This document shows, piece by piece, positions 1-5,268 of a stretch of 5,268 nt of DNA (its first letter is position 1; every line of letters begins with the position of its first letter). The notes under the pieces are model-generated. The model searched no databases. It worked only from the letters and a program-made list of their open reading frames with translations, and was not told the DNA's origin. Where the stretch lies: positions 1-5,268 of the forward strand of contig JASHTX010000103.1 in NCBI GenBank assembly GCA_030040335.1, written 5' to 3'. A program made the position numbers and the translations under genes. The DNA is from Microcaldota archaeon. Lineage in GTDB: Archaea > Micrarchaeota > Micrarchaeia > Micrarchaeales > CABMGC01.

Positions 1-477
1 AGAGACTACTTTAGGGACAAGGATATCGCAAGAATTCACACCAGCCCTGTGCGCAGATGCAGGGAGACGGCAGAGATCATCGCCAGCAGCATCATACCTA
101 TCTACTTCGACCTCAGGCTCGCCGATGTGCTTTCCTCGTATCAGGGCATGTGGTACGATGGAAAACCGAACGCGGCGGACCTGTACGCACACAGGAAGGA
201 GCTCGGAGGTGAGGGATTCGAGGACATGAAGGCACGCACCATGTCGTTCTTCGAAGAGGCGGTCAAGGAGGAAACGGGCAACATAATCATATGTTCGCAC
301 GGAGACCCCCTGTGGTGCCTTTACCTTGGAATACTCAACAGGCCGCTCACGGACGAGATAAAGGAGCCGGGAGAATTCGGAAACCCAGAATACCTCAAGA
401 AGGCGGCGATAAGGCCCTTCAGGATAGAGGAGGGCAAATACGTGCCGCTTGAGATGATAACGCAGGAAAACCTGTAG
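1..477 (+). CDS. Histidine phosphatase family protein (phosphoglycerate mutase-like), 5' end outside window
   Basis: The frame is open from base 1 to the TAG at 475-477 (158 codons), so this is the C-terminal part of a protein that would be about 200 residues in full. Counting from base 1, residues 15-19 (SPVRR) followed by C-R-E-T-A match the family's SPLxRAxxTA block, with Arg19 as the phosphate-pocket Arg. GGE at 69-71 is the usual place of the acid/base Glu (Glu71). CSHGDP at 98-103 supplies the second catalytic-pocket His (His100). The N-terminal RHG motif with the phosphorylated His would lie upstream of the window. Family members remove or transfer phosphate on sugars, nucleotides, cofactors or proteins; the substrate cannot be told here. 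A second in-frame stop (TGA, 481-483) follows one codon after the first. The gene lies just upstream of the ATP synthase operon, but a separate promoter in between argues against a functional link. A GTG at 49 is not the real start, because it would cut through the SPVRR motif. Confidence 0.88.
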   Translation, partial: RDYFRDKDIARIHTSPVRRCRETAEIIASSIIPIYFDLRLADVLSSYQGMWYDGKPNAADLYAHRKELGGEGFEDMKARTMSFFEEAVKEETGNIIICSHGDPLWCLYLGILNRPLTDEIKEPGEFGNPEYLKKAAIRPFRIEEGKYVPLEMITQENL

Positions 478-503
478 AAATGAGCCTTCCGCGGCAGATC
501 AGG

Positions 504-519
504 GCTAAACTTATTAAAA
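504..519 (+). promoter_or_regulatory. Archaeal promoter (BRE + TATA box) for the ATP synthase operon
   Basis: GCTAAA at 504-509 fits the archaeal BRE consensus RNWAAW, and it directly abuts an AT-rich TATA-like element, CTTATTAAAA, at 510-519. With the usual spacing of about 26 bases from the TATA centre, transcription would start near 541, giving a leader of about 30 bases before the subunit H ATG at 571. It is the only clear AT-rich block between the phosphatase stop and the operon, and it sits where a promoter is needed. The TATA sequence is not a perfect TTTATATA, so this is a pattern-based prediction. Confidence 0.55.
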
Positions 520-553
520 AGTAGGTACAAATAGAAGTGAGGGAAAGATAGCG

Positions 554-559
554 TTTTTT
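554..559 (+). terminator. Possible T-run terminator signal for the upstream phosphatase transcript
   Basis: Six consecutive T bases lie 77 bases after the phosphatase stop codon. Archaeal RNA polymerase can terminate at short U-tracts without a hairpin, and I see no stable stem in front of this run. It lies downstream of the predicted operon start site, so it would also be transcribed as part of the operon leader. That weakens the terminator reading. Confidence 0.22.
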
Positions 560-570
560 GATCTGGTAAA

Positions 571-897
571 ATGAGCAAGGGAATGGAATCGATAAAGAAG
601 GTCGAGGAGGCCGAGGCCAAGGCCAAGGAGCTAGTCGAGAAGGCGAACGAGAATGCCAAGCGAATCCTGGGAGATGCAAACGCCGAAGCGAAGGCGATAA
701 TCGATGATGCGGGGACAAAAGCCAAGGCGGAAAAAATGTCGAGAATGGAGAAGAAAGCGGCAGAACTGGAGGGAAGGCGCGTGAAGGGCCTTGAGGCACT
801 GCATGCTGAGGCGGAGAAGCTCAAGAAAGTGAAGGTGAGCAACCAGGTGCTGGAGAAAGTGTCCAAGAAAGCCGCAGAGACGATTTTGGGTGCTTAG
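571..897 (+). CDS. ahaH: A-type ATP synthase subunit H (peripheral stalk)
   Basis: This 108-residue protein is almost wholly Ala/Glu/Lys-rich with no hydrophobic membrane segment. Residues about 5-75 form an uninterrupted predicted coiled coil with Ala recurring at short regular intervals, as expected for the long helix that pairs with subunit E to form a peripheral stalk of the A-type enzyme. The C-terminal part (about 76-108) would be the short region that packs with E near the head. Length and composition fit archaeal subunit H, and its place as first gene of H-I-K-E-C-F-A matches the Methanosarcina aha operon. ATG at 571 is the natural start. Its Shine-Dalgarno is weak (only GGT at 565-567), so initiation on a short leader is possible. 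It ends at TAG 895-897, immediately before the next start codon. Sequence alone supports a stalk coiled coil; the H call leans on gene order. Confidence 0.9.
   Translation: MSKGMESIKKVEEAEAKAKELVEKANENAKRILGDANAEAKAIIDDAGTKAKAEKMSRMEKKAAELEGRRVKGLEALHAEAEKLKKVKVSNQVLEKVSKKAAETILGA
888..892 (+). promoter_or_regulatory. Ribosome binding site supporting the TTG start of subunit I
   Basis: GGGTG at 888-892, inside the last codons of subunit H, contains GGTG, part of the archaeal Shine-Dalgarno consensus GGAGGTGA. Five bases separate it from the TTG at 898. It favours TTG 898 over the ATG at 916, although GGAG at 909-912 could serve that ATG at a very short spacing of three bases. Confidence 0.5.
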
Positions 898-2781
898 TTG
901 TTTCATACGGAGCGGATGGAGAAGATAAGGATCATCGGTCTCCAAAGTCAGAAAGACAGGCTGGTCAGGGAGCTGCACAGGCTCGGAGTCATCGACATAA
1001 GAAAAAGCAAGCTCGAGATGCAGGATGACAAGCCTGGCGATGCGCTGCCCGAGATATCAGAGCTTCTTGTCAGATACCACTCCGCGCAGGTAATACTCGA
1101 CAGGTACATCAAGAAGAATCCCCCGGTTCCGAAAATCAAGGAAGAACAGCTTGCAGTCAGGAGCCTTGTAGATAAGGCAGCGGCCTTCAAGACCGTTGGC
1201 GAAGTCCTTTCGATGGAGGAGCGAAAAACCTATCTCGAGAACGAGCTCTCGAGGGTGGAAGCCGCATCAAAGGTCGCGTCTCTTTTTGTCGGTTCTGGCA
1301 TTGACTTTTCGAAACTGAGCAGCAACGCCCTGGCATTCGACGCGTACATGCTGGACAGCAAGGCAAGGAAGGCAGCGCACAGCCTGATACACCAGCTGGG
1401 CGAGAAGTACGAGGTCATAGAGAACAGGGTGAAGGAAGGCAGCGTCATTTTCGTGGCCTACGACAAGACACATACAGACGCGATGGACAAGCTCGAGCAC
1501 GTGCAGAACGTACGCAAGATAGACATCTCTAACGAGTACCTGAACTCAACGGCCGAGAATTCGCTGGCAAAGCTGACGGAGCTGAAGAATAAAGCGGTGA
1601 AGGAAAAGGCCGAAATAGTGGGGAAACTTACAAGGTACGCGAACGCAGATTACACAAAAATCGCCACGTTCCTGGAAATGCTCTCGGTCGAGGAGGAGAG
1701 GGCGAGCGTGAGCATAGGCTTCAAGAAAACCGACGCGACGTTCATAGTGGAGGGCTGGGTCGAGAAGAAAAAGGTCGAGGACATAAGGAGGCATATGCGC
1801 GAAACAAGCGGAGACAGATTCTCGCTCGAGGAGATAGACGCGGACGAGCTTGCGCCGACGCTTGTAAAAAGGTCGAGGTTCCTGCGGCCGTTTGACAAGA
1901 TAGTCGAGTTCTTCTCGCTTCCAAGGAGCGACGAGCTCAATCCCACGTGGATTTTCATAATAACCTTCCCGATCTTCTACGGGCTCATGGTGTCCGATGT
2001 CGGCTACGGCCTGGCTTCGTTTGCGTTCGCCTATCTGATAACCAAAGTCTCGGACCCTGATGACATACTCTATAACGTTGCAAAGCTCTGGCAGATATCC
2101 TCTATCTCGGTCATTTTCTTTGGTTTCCTTTCGAATCAGTACTTCGGTTTCCAGCTCAACCAGTACTTCACCAGTTTCGTGGGCTTCGACTGGCTGAAGA
2201 GCCCGACAACGATACTCGCGGCCACTGTTGTGTTTGGAATAGCTCAGGTCATACTCGGCCTCGTGTTTTCAGTGTACAACAATTATCACCACGGGCACAA
2301 GAAGATCGCAATAAGCAAGATAACATCCATCATTGCGATAATCACAGGGACACTCGCCATATGCGGTTTTCTCTTCAACATGGTTGGCCCGTCCATCACG
2401 CAGGTTTCCACGTATCTATTGATAGGCTCGCTGGTGCTTACAATAATACTCAGCGGCCAGGAAGCGACGGAGATAGTGAGCCTGATATCGCACCCGCTCA
2501 GCTACGCAAGGATCATGGGCTTCGGGCTTGCTAGCGTGATACTCGCGCTGCTCATAGACAAGGCGTTCACGCCGTCGCTCTCTGGCGGCATACTATCCTT
2601 TGCGTTCACATTCATAATCTTTATATTACTTCATTTCGTTAATATGCTTCTGGGGACCTTCGAGGGCCTCGTTCAAGCGGTCAGACTCAACTTCGTTGAG
2701 TTCTTCTCGAAGTTCTATACAGGAGGAGGAACAAGTTTCAAACCGTTCTCGTTCAAGAGGCGTTATACTAAAGAGGTTTAG
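898..2781 (+). CDS. atpI: A-type ATP synthase subunit I (a-type membrane stator subunit)
   Basis: This 627-residue protein is close to the family's usual 620-680. The N-terminal half (about 1-345) is soluble, with charged helical stretches near 85-125 and 205-235 that form the cytoplasmic arm docking to the E/H stalks. The C-terminal half is membrane-embedded, with hydrophobic segments near 351-381, 396-413, 438-460, 472-494, 503-520, 534-553 and 561-586. Family landmarks are the P-x-F-Y-G-L-M-V-S-D-V-G-Y-G-L block with Asp367, the SYARIMG block with Arg538 (the conserved Arg of the half-channels facing the c-ring carboxylate), Glu525 before it, and the terminal VRLNFVEFFSKFYTGGG block (Arg596, Glu601) ending in a basic tail. 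The subunit carries ions to and from the K ring. The TTG start at 898, directly after the H stop, is chosen because the encoded F-H-T-E-R-M-E-K-I beginning fits the family's usual MF/L-x-P-E-x-M-x-K start. ATG 916 is the alternative. Confidence 0.96.
   Translation: MFHTERMEKIRIIGLQSQKDRLVRELHRLGVIDIRKSKLEMQDDKPGDALPEISELLVRYHSAQVILDRYIKKNPPVPKIKEEQLAVRSLVDKAAAFKTVGEVLSMEERKTYLENELSRVEAASKVASLFVGSGIDFSKLSSNALAFDAYMLDSKARKAAHSLIHQLGEKYEVIENRVKEGSVIFVAYDKTHTDAMDKLEHVQNVRKIDISNEYLNSTAENSLAKLTELKNKAVKEKAEIVGKLTRYANADYTKIATFLEMLSVEEERASVSIGFKKTDATFIVEGWVEKKKVEDIRRHMRETSGDRFSLEEIDADELAPTLVKRSRFLRPFDKIVEFFSLPRSDELNPTWIFIITFPIFYGLMVSDVGYGLASFAFAYLITKVSDPDDILYNVAKLWQISSISVIFFGFLSNQYFGFQLNQYFTSFVGFDWLKSPTTILAATVVFGIAQVILGLVFSVYNNYHHGHKKIAISKITSIIAIITGTLAICGFLFNMVGPSITQVSTYLLIGSLVLTIILSGQEATEIVSLISHPLSYARIMGFGLASVILALLIDKAFTPSLSGGILSFAFTFIIFILLHFVNMLLGTFEGLVQAVRLNFVEFFSKFYTGGGTSFKPFSFKRRYTKEV
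2773..2777 (+). promoter_or_regulatory. Strong ribosome binding site for subunit K
   Basis: GAGGT lies at the very end of the subunit I coding sequence, with seven bases between it and the ATG at 2785. It is one of the best Shine-Dalgarno matches in the window. A strong site here is reasonable, because the K subunit is needed in many copies per enzyme. Confidence 0.6.
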
Positions 2782-2784
2782 TTT

Positions 2785-3021
2785 ATGACCGTAGGAATAG
2801 AAGCCGCAGTTGCGGCCATAGGTGCAGGTGTTGCAATACTCGGAGGCGCAATAGGAACAGGAATAGCGCAATCAGCGATAGGAAGCGCTGGACTTGGGCT
2901 CATAGCTGAAAAGCCTGAAGAGCTTGGAAAGTCGCTTTTGTTCCTGGTACTTCCGGAGACGATACTCATCCTTGGGTTCGTTATAGCAATACTCATACTG
3001 CTAGGTTTCGGCCTGATATAG
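2785..3021 (+). CDS. atpK: A-type ATP synthase subunit K (c-ring proteolipid)
   Basis: This 78-residue, very hydrophobic protein is a single two-helix hairpin. Helix 1 (about 7-33) is rich in Gly and Ala (G13, G15, G20, G21, G24, G26), the small-residue face that lets c subunits pack into a ring. The polar loop is around AEKPEELGK (41-49). Helix 2 (about 50-77) carries Glu58 in the motif LPET, the carboxylate that binds the translocated ion. Gln29 in helix 1 and Thr59 next to Glu58 resemble residues used for Na+ coordination in some c-rings, so ion specificity is open. It is a single-hairpin form, not the duplicated or triplicated proteolipid seen in some archaea such as Thermococcales and methanococci. 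It starts three bases after the subunit I stop, behind a good ribosome binding site. Many copies form the rotor ring that faces Arg538 of subunit I and sits on subunit C. Confidence 0.95.
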   Translation: MTVGIEAAVAAIGAGVAILGGAIGTGIAQSAIGSAGLGLIAEKPEELGKSLLFLVLPETILILGFVIAILILLGFGLI

Positions 3022-3029
3022 GTACGAGC

Positions 3030-3674
3030 ATGCCCCTGGAGAAGCTGCAGAAGCAGATACTAGATGACGCCAAACGCAAGGCTGACGAGATAGAAGGCGA
3101 GGCGAGGAAGCAGGCGGCCGAAGTGGTCAAGCAGGCCAAGGAGACCGCAAAGGGGATTGAAGACGAGGCAAACAGCGAAATAGAGCAGGAGCTGGCGCGG
3201 GAAGAGGCAGAGTATGCTGCGAATGCGGAGCTGCAGGAGCAGAGTATATTGCTAGGAGCAAGAGAGCATGTCGTAGAGGGCCTTATGCCGAAGCTGAAGA
3301 GCATGACAGCGAAGAAGCTCAGGGTCTCGGGCTACAGCAAGCTGATAAACCTCGCGGTGAAGGAAGCGCATTCAATAGCTCCAGATGAGGATCTTACGGT
3401 AGTAATAGGAAAGAATGACGCGAAATTGGTGAAGGACTTTGGAGGCAAGGTCAGGTACGGAGACTTCGGAGGCGGGGTCGAGATATACACAAAGAACGGC
3501 GCGATAAAGATATCTGCAAAGGTCGAGGACCTGTTTGACGACAGCGCGGCCGCGATAAAGACAGAGCTCATAAAAGAAGCTTTCTCAAAAATCAAGGGCG
3601 GAAAGAAACCGAGCAGGACCGAACCTGCCAAAAGGGCAAGGAAGAAAGCGGTGAAGAAGGGGAAGAAGCGATAG
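3030..3674 (+). CDS. atpE: A-type ATP synthase subunit E (peripheral stalk), with basic C-terminal tail
   Basis: This 214-residue protein has no membrane segment. Residues about 1-95 are a charged, Ala-rich helix that would coil with subunit H. Residues about 100-189 form the globular domain that caps the stalk and contacts the catalytic head, with the family's Gly-rich strand turn at 147-150 (GGGV) followed by E-I-Y-T-K-N-G, and a final amphipathic helix ending near KEAFSKIK. Residues 190-214 are unusual: a Lys/Arg-rich tail with 13 basic residues and one acidic residue, beyond where the family normally stops. The expected length is about 185-205. The usual D-N-T-F/L type segment after the Gly-rich turn is replaced by I-S-A-K-V-E-D-L-F, so the domain is somewhat divergent. 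It starts at ATG 3030, eight bases after the K stop; the only ribosome binding match is GGT at 3021-3023. The enzyme is expected to have two E/H stalks. Confidence 0.93.
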   Translation: MPLEKLQKQILDDAKRKADEIEGEARKQAAEVVKQAKETAKGIEDEANSEIEQELAREEAEYAANAELQEQSILLGAREHVVEGLMPKLKSMTAKKLRVSGYSKLINLAVKEAHSIAPDEDLTVVIGKNDAKLVKDFGGKVRYGDFGGGVEIYTKNGAIKISAKVEDLFDDSAAAIKTELIKEAFSKIKGGKKPSRTEPAKRARKKAVKKGKKR

Positions 3675-3676
3675 AC

Positions 3677-4741
3677 ATGCCGGGAGTAAGGTCAGCAATA
3701 AAGTACGGTTATTCGAACGCGAGAGTGAAGGCGATGGGGTCCAAGCTTGTTGGAAGGGGCACGCTGGAGAGGATGCTCGCGGCCAAGGAGCCGGGAAGCA
3801 TCGCGGCTATGCTGCTCCAGACCGACTACAAGCAGGATGTCGAGAAGTTCGGAGGTGTGAAGGCGATGGGCACGCTCGTTGATTTCGTACTCAGCAAGAA
3901 CCTCGGAAGCGAATCGAGCAAGCTCATATCAATAGCCCCGAAAGATCAGAGGCACATAGTCACCGCGATAGTTGGAGTGTGGGACATCGACAACATCAAG
4001 CTGATAGTTGAGGCATTGGCTTCAAACAAGAGCTTCGACGAGGTATCGCGGTACATCACGGACTCCAAGTACGTAGGCTCGGGAGTTGCGAAGGAGGCAA
4101 TGGGAACCAAAAGCGTTGATGCGGCGCTACAGAAGCTGATGCTCCAGACGCCGTATTCAAGAATGATCAAGCCGGCGCTTGAGACCTACAAGAAGACCGG
4201 CAGCGTTATAGAGGCAAACAGCATACTCGAGCGGAACTACTACCTGCAACTGGGCTCAACCATAAGCGAGCTTATGAGGATAGACACCGACGCAGCGGTG
4301 CTGATAAAGAAAAGGATAGACATGCGAAACATGCTCACGCTGCTGCGCGGCAAGAAGCTAGGCGCCGATTTTCAGAAGATATCAGGCTCCATCCTTCCGA
4401 ACGGCGGCATGGGCGCAAAGAAGCTCGAGAAGATGTTCAGGGAAGCGAAGGACATAGACTCCCTTGTGGAGAGCACGAAGGCTTTCGACCTCAAGCAGGC
4501 GCTCGCGTCATACAAGGCGAGCAAGAGCAAGCCGCTTCTGCTCTTCGAGATTGCGATGATGAACGAGATCTTCGCCACTGCGCTGAGAACCGTCAGGCAC
4601 AGCGTGCTTTCGTTCGGCGCGATAATAGGGTTTTTCTACATGAAGGAGATAGAAGTTTTCACGCTTAGGGTACTGATAAAAGGAAAGGACTACGGACTAA
4701 GCGACGATGAGATAAAGGACATGATATCATGGCTCAAGTGA
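3677..4741 (+). CDS. atpC: A-type ATP synthase subunit C (central-stalk socket, V-ATPase subunit d homologue)
   Basis: This 354-residue, mainly helical protein is near the family's 350-390 and has no membrane segments. It carries the family's three similar helical lobes. The N-terminus has the Y-x-Y-x-N-A-R-V pattern (Tyr10, Tyr12, Asn14, Arg16), followed by DIDNIK at 103-108. A second block has I-D-M-R-N-M-L-T-L-L-R (Asp215, Asn218, Arg224) and the PNGG turn at 241-244. The last lobe has M-K-E-I-E-V-F-T-L-R (322-331) and the GKDYGLSDDEI segment near the end. Known homologues form a funnel that sits on the cytoplasmic face of the c-ring and receives the tip of the central shaft (D/F), so torque passes between ring and head. 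ATG at 3677 starts two bases after the E stop. No good Shine-Dalgarno is visible, so translation probably depends on coupling to subunit E. The 3' end overlaps subunit F. Confidence 0.96.
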   Translation: MPGVRSAIKYGYSNARVKAMGSKLVGRGTLERMLAAKEPGSIAAMLLQTDYKQDVEKFGGVKAMGTLVDFVLSKNLGSESSKLISIAPKDQRHIVTAIVGVWDIDNIKLIVEALASNKSFDEVSRYITDSKYVGSGVAKEAMGTKSVDAALQKLMLQTPYSRMIKPALETYKKTGSVIEANSILERNYYLQLGSTISELMRIDTDAAVLIKKRIDMRNMLTLLRGKKLGADFQKISGSILPNGGMGAKKLEKMFREAKDIDSLVESTKAFDLKQALASYKASKSKPLLLFEIAMMNEIFATALRTVRHSVLSFGAIIGFFYMKEIEVFTLRVLIKGKDYGLSDDEIKDMISWLK

Positions 4742-5085
4742 TGCAGGAGAAGAAGATAGTTGCGATAGCCGGAGAGGTACTGCCGCTCGGGCTTAAGCTC
4801 GCCGGAATAAAAGAGGCATACACGGTGCAGCAGGTCGAGGAAGCCGAACGCCTGCTGCTTGAACTCCTTGACAGGAAGGACGTGGGCATAATCATAATAA
4901 CACAAAAGCTTGAAGGCGAGATAAAGGACAGGAGAGTGCGCTACAGAATGGAAAATTCGATAGACCCGCTGGTCATAGCGGTGCCTGGATACAAGGAAGT
5001 CGGTACCAGGCAGGACACGCTGAGGAGGCTGATATTGAGGGCCGTCGGAATAGACATAATGGAAACTGGCAAGGCAGAAAAATAG
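4729..5085 (+). CDS. atpF: A-type ATP synthase subunit F (central-stalk regulator)
   Basis: This protein is 118 residues from ATG 4729, or 114 from ATG 4741; the family is usually about 100-115. The fold is a small alternating beta/alpha (CheY-like) domain: strand KIVAIAG (9-15), the family block L-P-L-G-L-K-L-A-G-I (18-27), a charged helix about 33-50, strand GIIIIT (53-58), a helix through EGEIKDR, and strand PLVIAVPGY (80-88). The C-terminal helix (about 95-110) is the part that contacts the A/B head and subunit D in homologues. F binds D to form the central shaft. Two starts are possible. ATG 4729 overlaps subunit C by 13 bases and has AAGGA at 4715-4719 upstream. ATG 4741 shares its first base with the C stop (TGATG, 4739-4743), the classic coupling arrangement, and would remove M-A-Q-V. 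I give the longer form but cannot decide. Confidence 0.93.
   Translation: MAQVMQEKKIVAIAGEVLPLGLKLAGIKEAYTVQQVEEAERLLLELLDRKDVGIIIITQKLEGEIKDRRVRYRMENSIDPLVIAVPGYKEVGTRQDTLRRLILRAVGIDIMETGKAEK
4739..4743 (+). promoter_or_regulatory. TGATG stop/start overlap between subunits C and F
   Basis: The TGA stop of subunit C and an in-frame ATG of subunit F share one base. This arrangement usually marks translational coupling, in which a ribosome finishing C re-initiates on F. Because another in-frame ATG lies 12 bases upstream, it is a candidate start rather than a certain one. Confidence 0.45.
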
Positions 5086-5088
5086 GTG
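5084..5088 (+). promoter_or_regulatory. Ribosome binding site that decides the TTG start of subunit A
   Basis: AGGTG overlaps the last two bases of the subunit F stop codon and lies five bases before TTG 5094. It matches the core of GGAGGTGA. An in-frame TGA at 5091-5093 sits immediately before the TTG, so no earlier start is possible in this frame. The next in-frame ATG (5142) would delete the conserved first strand of subunit A. Confidence 0.65.
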
Positions 5089-5093
5089 TTTGA

Positions 5094-5268
5094 TTGGGTG
5101 CAATAGAGAGAATCGCGGGACCGCTTGTGGTAGCTAGGGACATGCTCGGAAGCAACATGTACGACGTGGTGCGTGTTGGCAGCTCGAAGCTCATAGGCGA
5201 GATAATCAAGCTCGAAGGAGAGAACGCAATAATACAGGTTTACGAGGACACAAGCGGGGTGAGGCCGG
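5094..5268 (+). CDS. atpA: A-type ATP synthase catalytic subunit A, N-terminal 58 residues (3' end outside window)
   Basis: The frame starts at TTG 5094 and is open to the window edge (58 codons plus one base of a full length near 580-600). The N-terminal beta-barrel signature is clear: R-I-A-G-P-L-V-V-A at 6-14, NMYDVVRVG at 21-29, LIGEIIKLEG at 33-42 and the highly conserved V-Y-E-D-T-S-G-V-R-P at 49-58. The closely related beta-type subunit B has a different pattern here, so this is A. The nucleotide-binding domain with its P-loop and the non-homologous insert typical of A subunits would lie beyond the window. A and B alternate in a hexameric head where ATP is made or hydrolysed. The TTG start is supported by the upstream AGGTG site, by the stop codon just in front of it, and by the fit to the family start M-G-x-I. 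It lies eight bases after subunit F. Confidence 0.95.
   Translation, partial: MGAIERIAGPLVVARDMLGSNMYDVVRVGSSKLIGEIIKLEGENAIIQVYEDTSGVRP

Noticed and set aside
49..51. GTG as the start of the phosphatase gene
   Set aside because: The same frame is open back to base 1, and the conserved S-P-V-R-R motif spans this codon, so the true start lies before the window.
321..866. A 181-codon open frame on the - strand opposite the phosphatase end and subunit H
   Set aside because: It is antisense to two well-supported genes and crosses the promoter region. Its product is a Ser/Ala/Phe-rich low-complexity protein, as expected from reading Glu/Lys/Ala codons backwards.
1234..1253. Perfect 7-base inverted repeat (CTCGAGA / TCTCGAG) with a 6-base loop
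   Set aside because: It lies inside the subunit I coding sequence in a run of Glu/Leu/Ser codons, has no T-run after it and no link to a gene boundary. A repeat this short is expected by chance.
2626..2871. A Cys-rich 81-residue open frame on the - strand that looks like a zinc-binding protein
   Set aside because: The Cys residues come from GCA (Ala) codons of subunit K and nearby codons read in antisense as TGC. It lies fully opposite atpI/atpK, and the Cys spacing fits no clear metal-binding motif.
571..3674. Similarity between the Ala/Lys/Glu-rich stretches of subunits H and E as a sign of gene duplication
   Set aside because: Both are stalk coiled coils, and biased composition alone produces this resemblance. 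I see no aligned motif outside the coiled-coil segments.
4690..5103. A 137-codon open frame on the - strand opposite subunit F
   Set aside because: It is an exact shadow of the F gene with no recognisable domain; F itself has clear family motifs.
1..5268. Search for CRISPR repeats, tRNA/rRNA genes, insertion sequences, attachment sites or a defence/novel system
   Set aside because: I saw no direct repeat array, cloverleaf, transposase or terminal inverted repeats. Apart from the partial phosphatase, the window is fully accounted for by a conventional A-type ATP synthase operon.

Overview
The window reads as a piece of an archaeal chromosome carrying the 5' part of an A-type (archaeal, V/A-family) ATP synthase operon. 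The archaeal assignment rests on four things: the gene order H-I-K-E-C-F-A, which matches the aha operon of Methanosarcina; a TATA/BRE-type promoter instead of a bacterial -35/-10; heavy use of AUA for Ile and AGG/AGA for Arg; and a short two-helix c subunit of archaeal type. Base composition is near 50% GC by eye. I cannot fix the lineage below Archaea; a euryarchaeote or a DPANN-type archaeon would both fit.

Layout: positions 1-477 hold the 3' part of a histidine-phosphatase (phosphoglycerate-mutase-like) gene whose N-terminus lies before the window. A 93-base intergenic region (478-570) carries the likely promoter of the ATP synthase operon and a short T-run. From 571 to the window end there is one tightly packed cistron series, all on the + strand: subunit H (571-897), I/a (898-2781), K/c (2785-3021), E (3030-3674), C (3677-4741), F (4729-5085) and the first 58 codons of catalytic subunit A (5094-5268, running off the edge). 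Spacings are 0, 3, 8, 2, -13 (or -1) and 8 bases, so co-transcription and translational coupling are expected. There is no gene-free stretch above 300 bases.

How the genes work together: I and the K ring form the membrane ion channel and rotor. C is the socket that joins the K ring to the central shaft, of which F is a part. E and H form the coiled-coil peripheral stalks that hold the catalytic head still. A carries the nucleotide-binding catalytic sites together with B. B and D are expected just downstream, outside the window.

I found no mobile element, CRISPR array, RNA gene or new system. The points most worth a second look are a strongly basic 25-residue C-terminal tail on subunit E, a Gln/Glu-Thr pattern in subunit K that bears on Na+ versus H+ coupling, two unusual residues near the essential Arg region of subunit I, and a TATA-like element inside atpI upstream of atpK.
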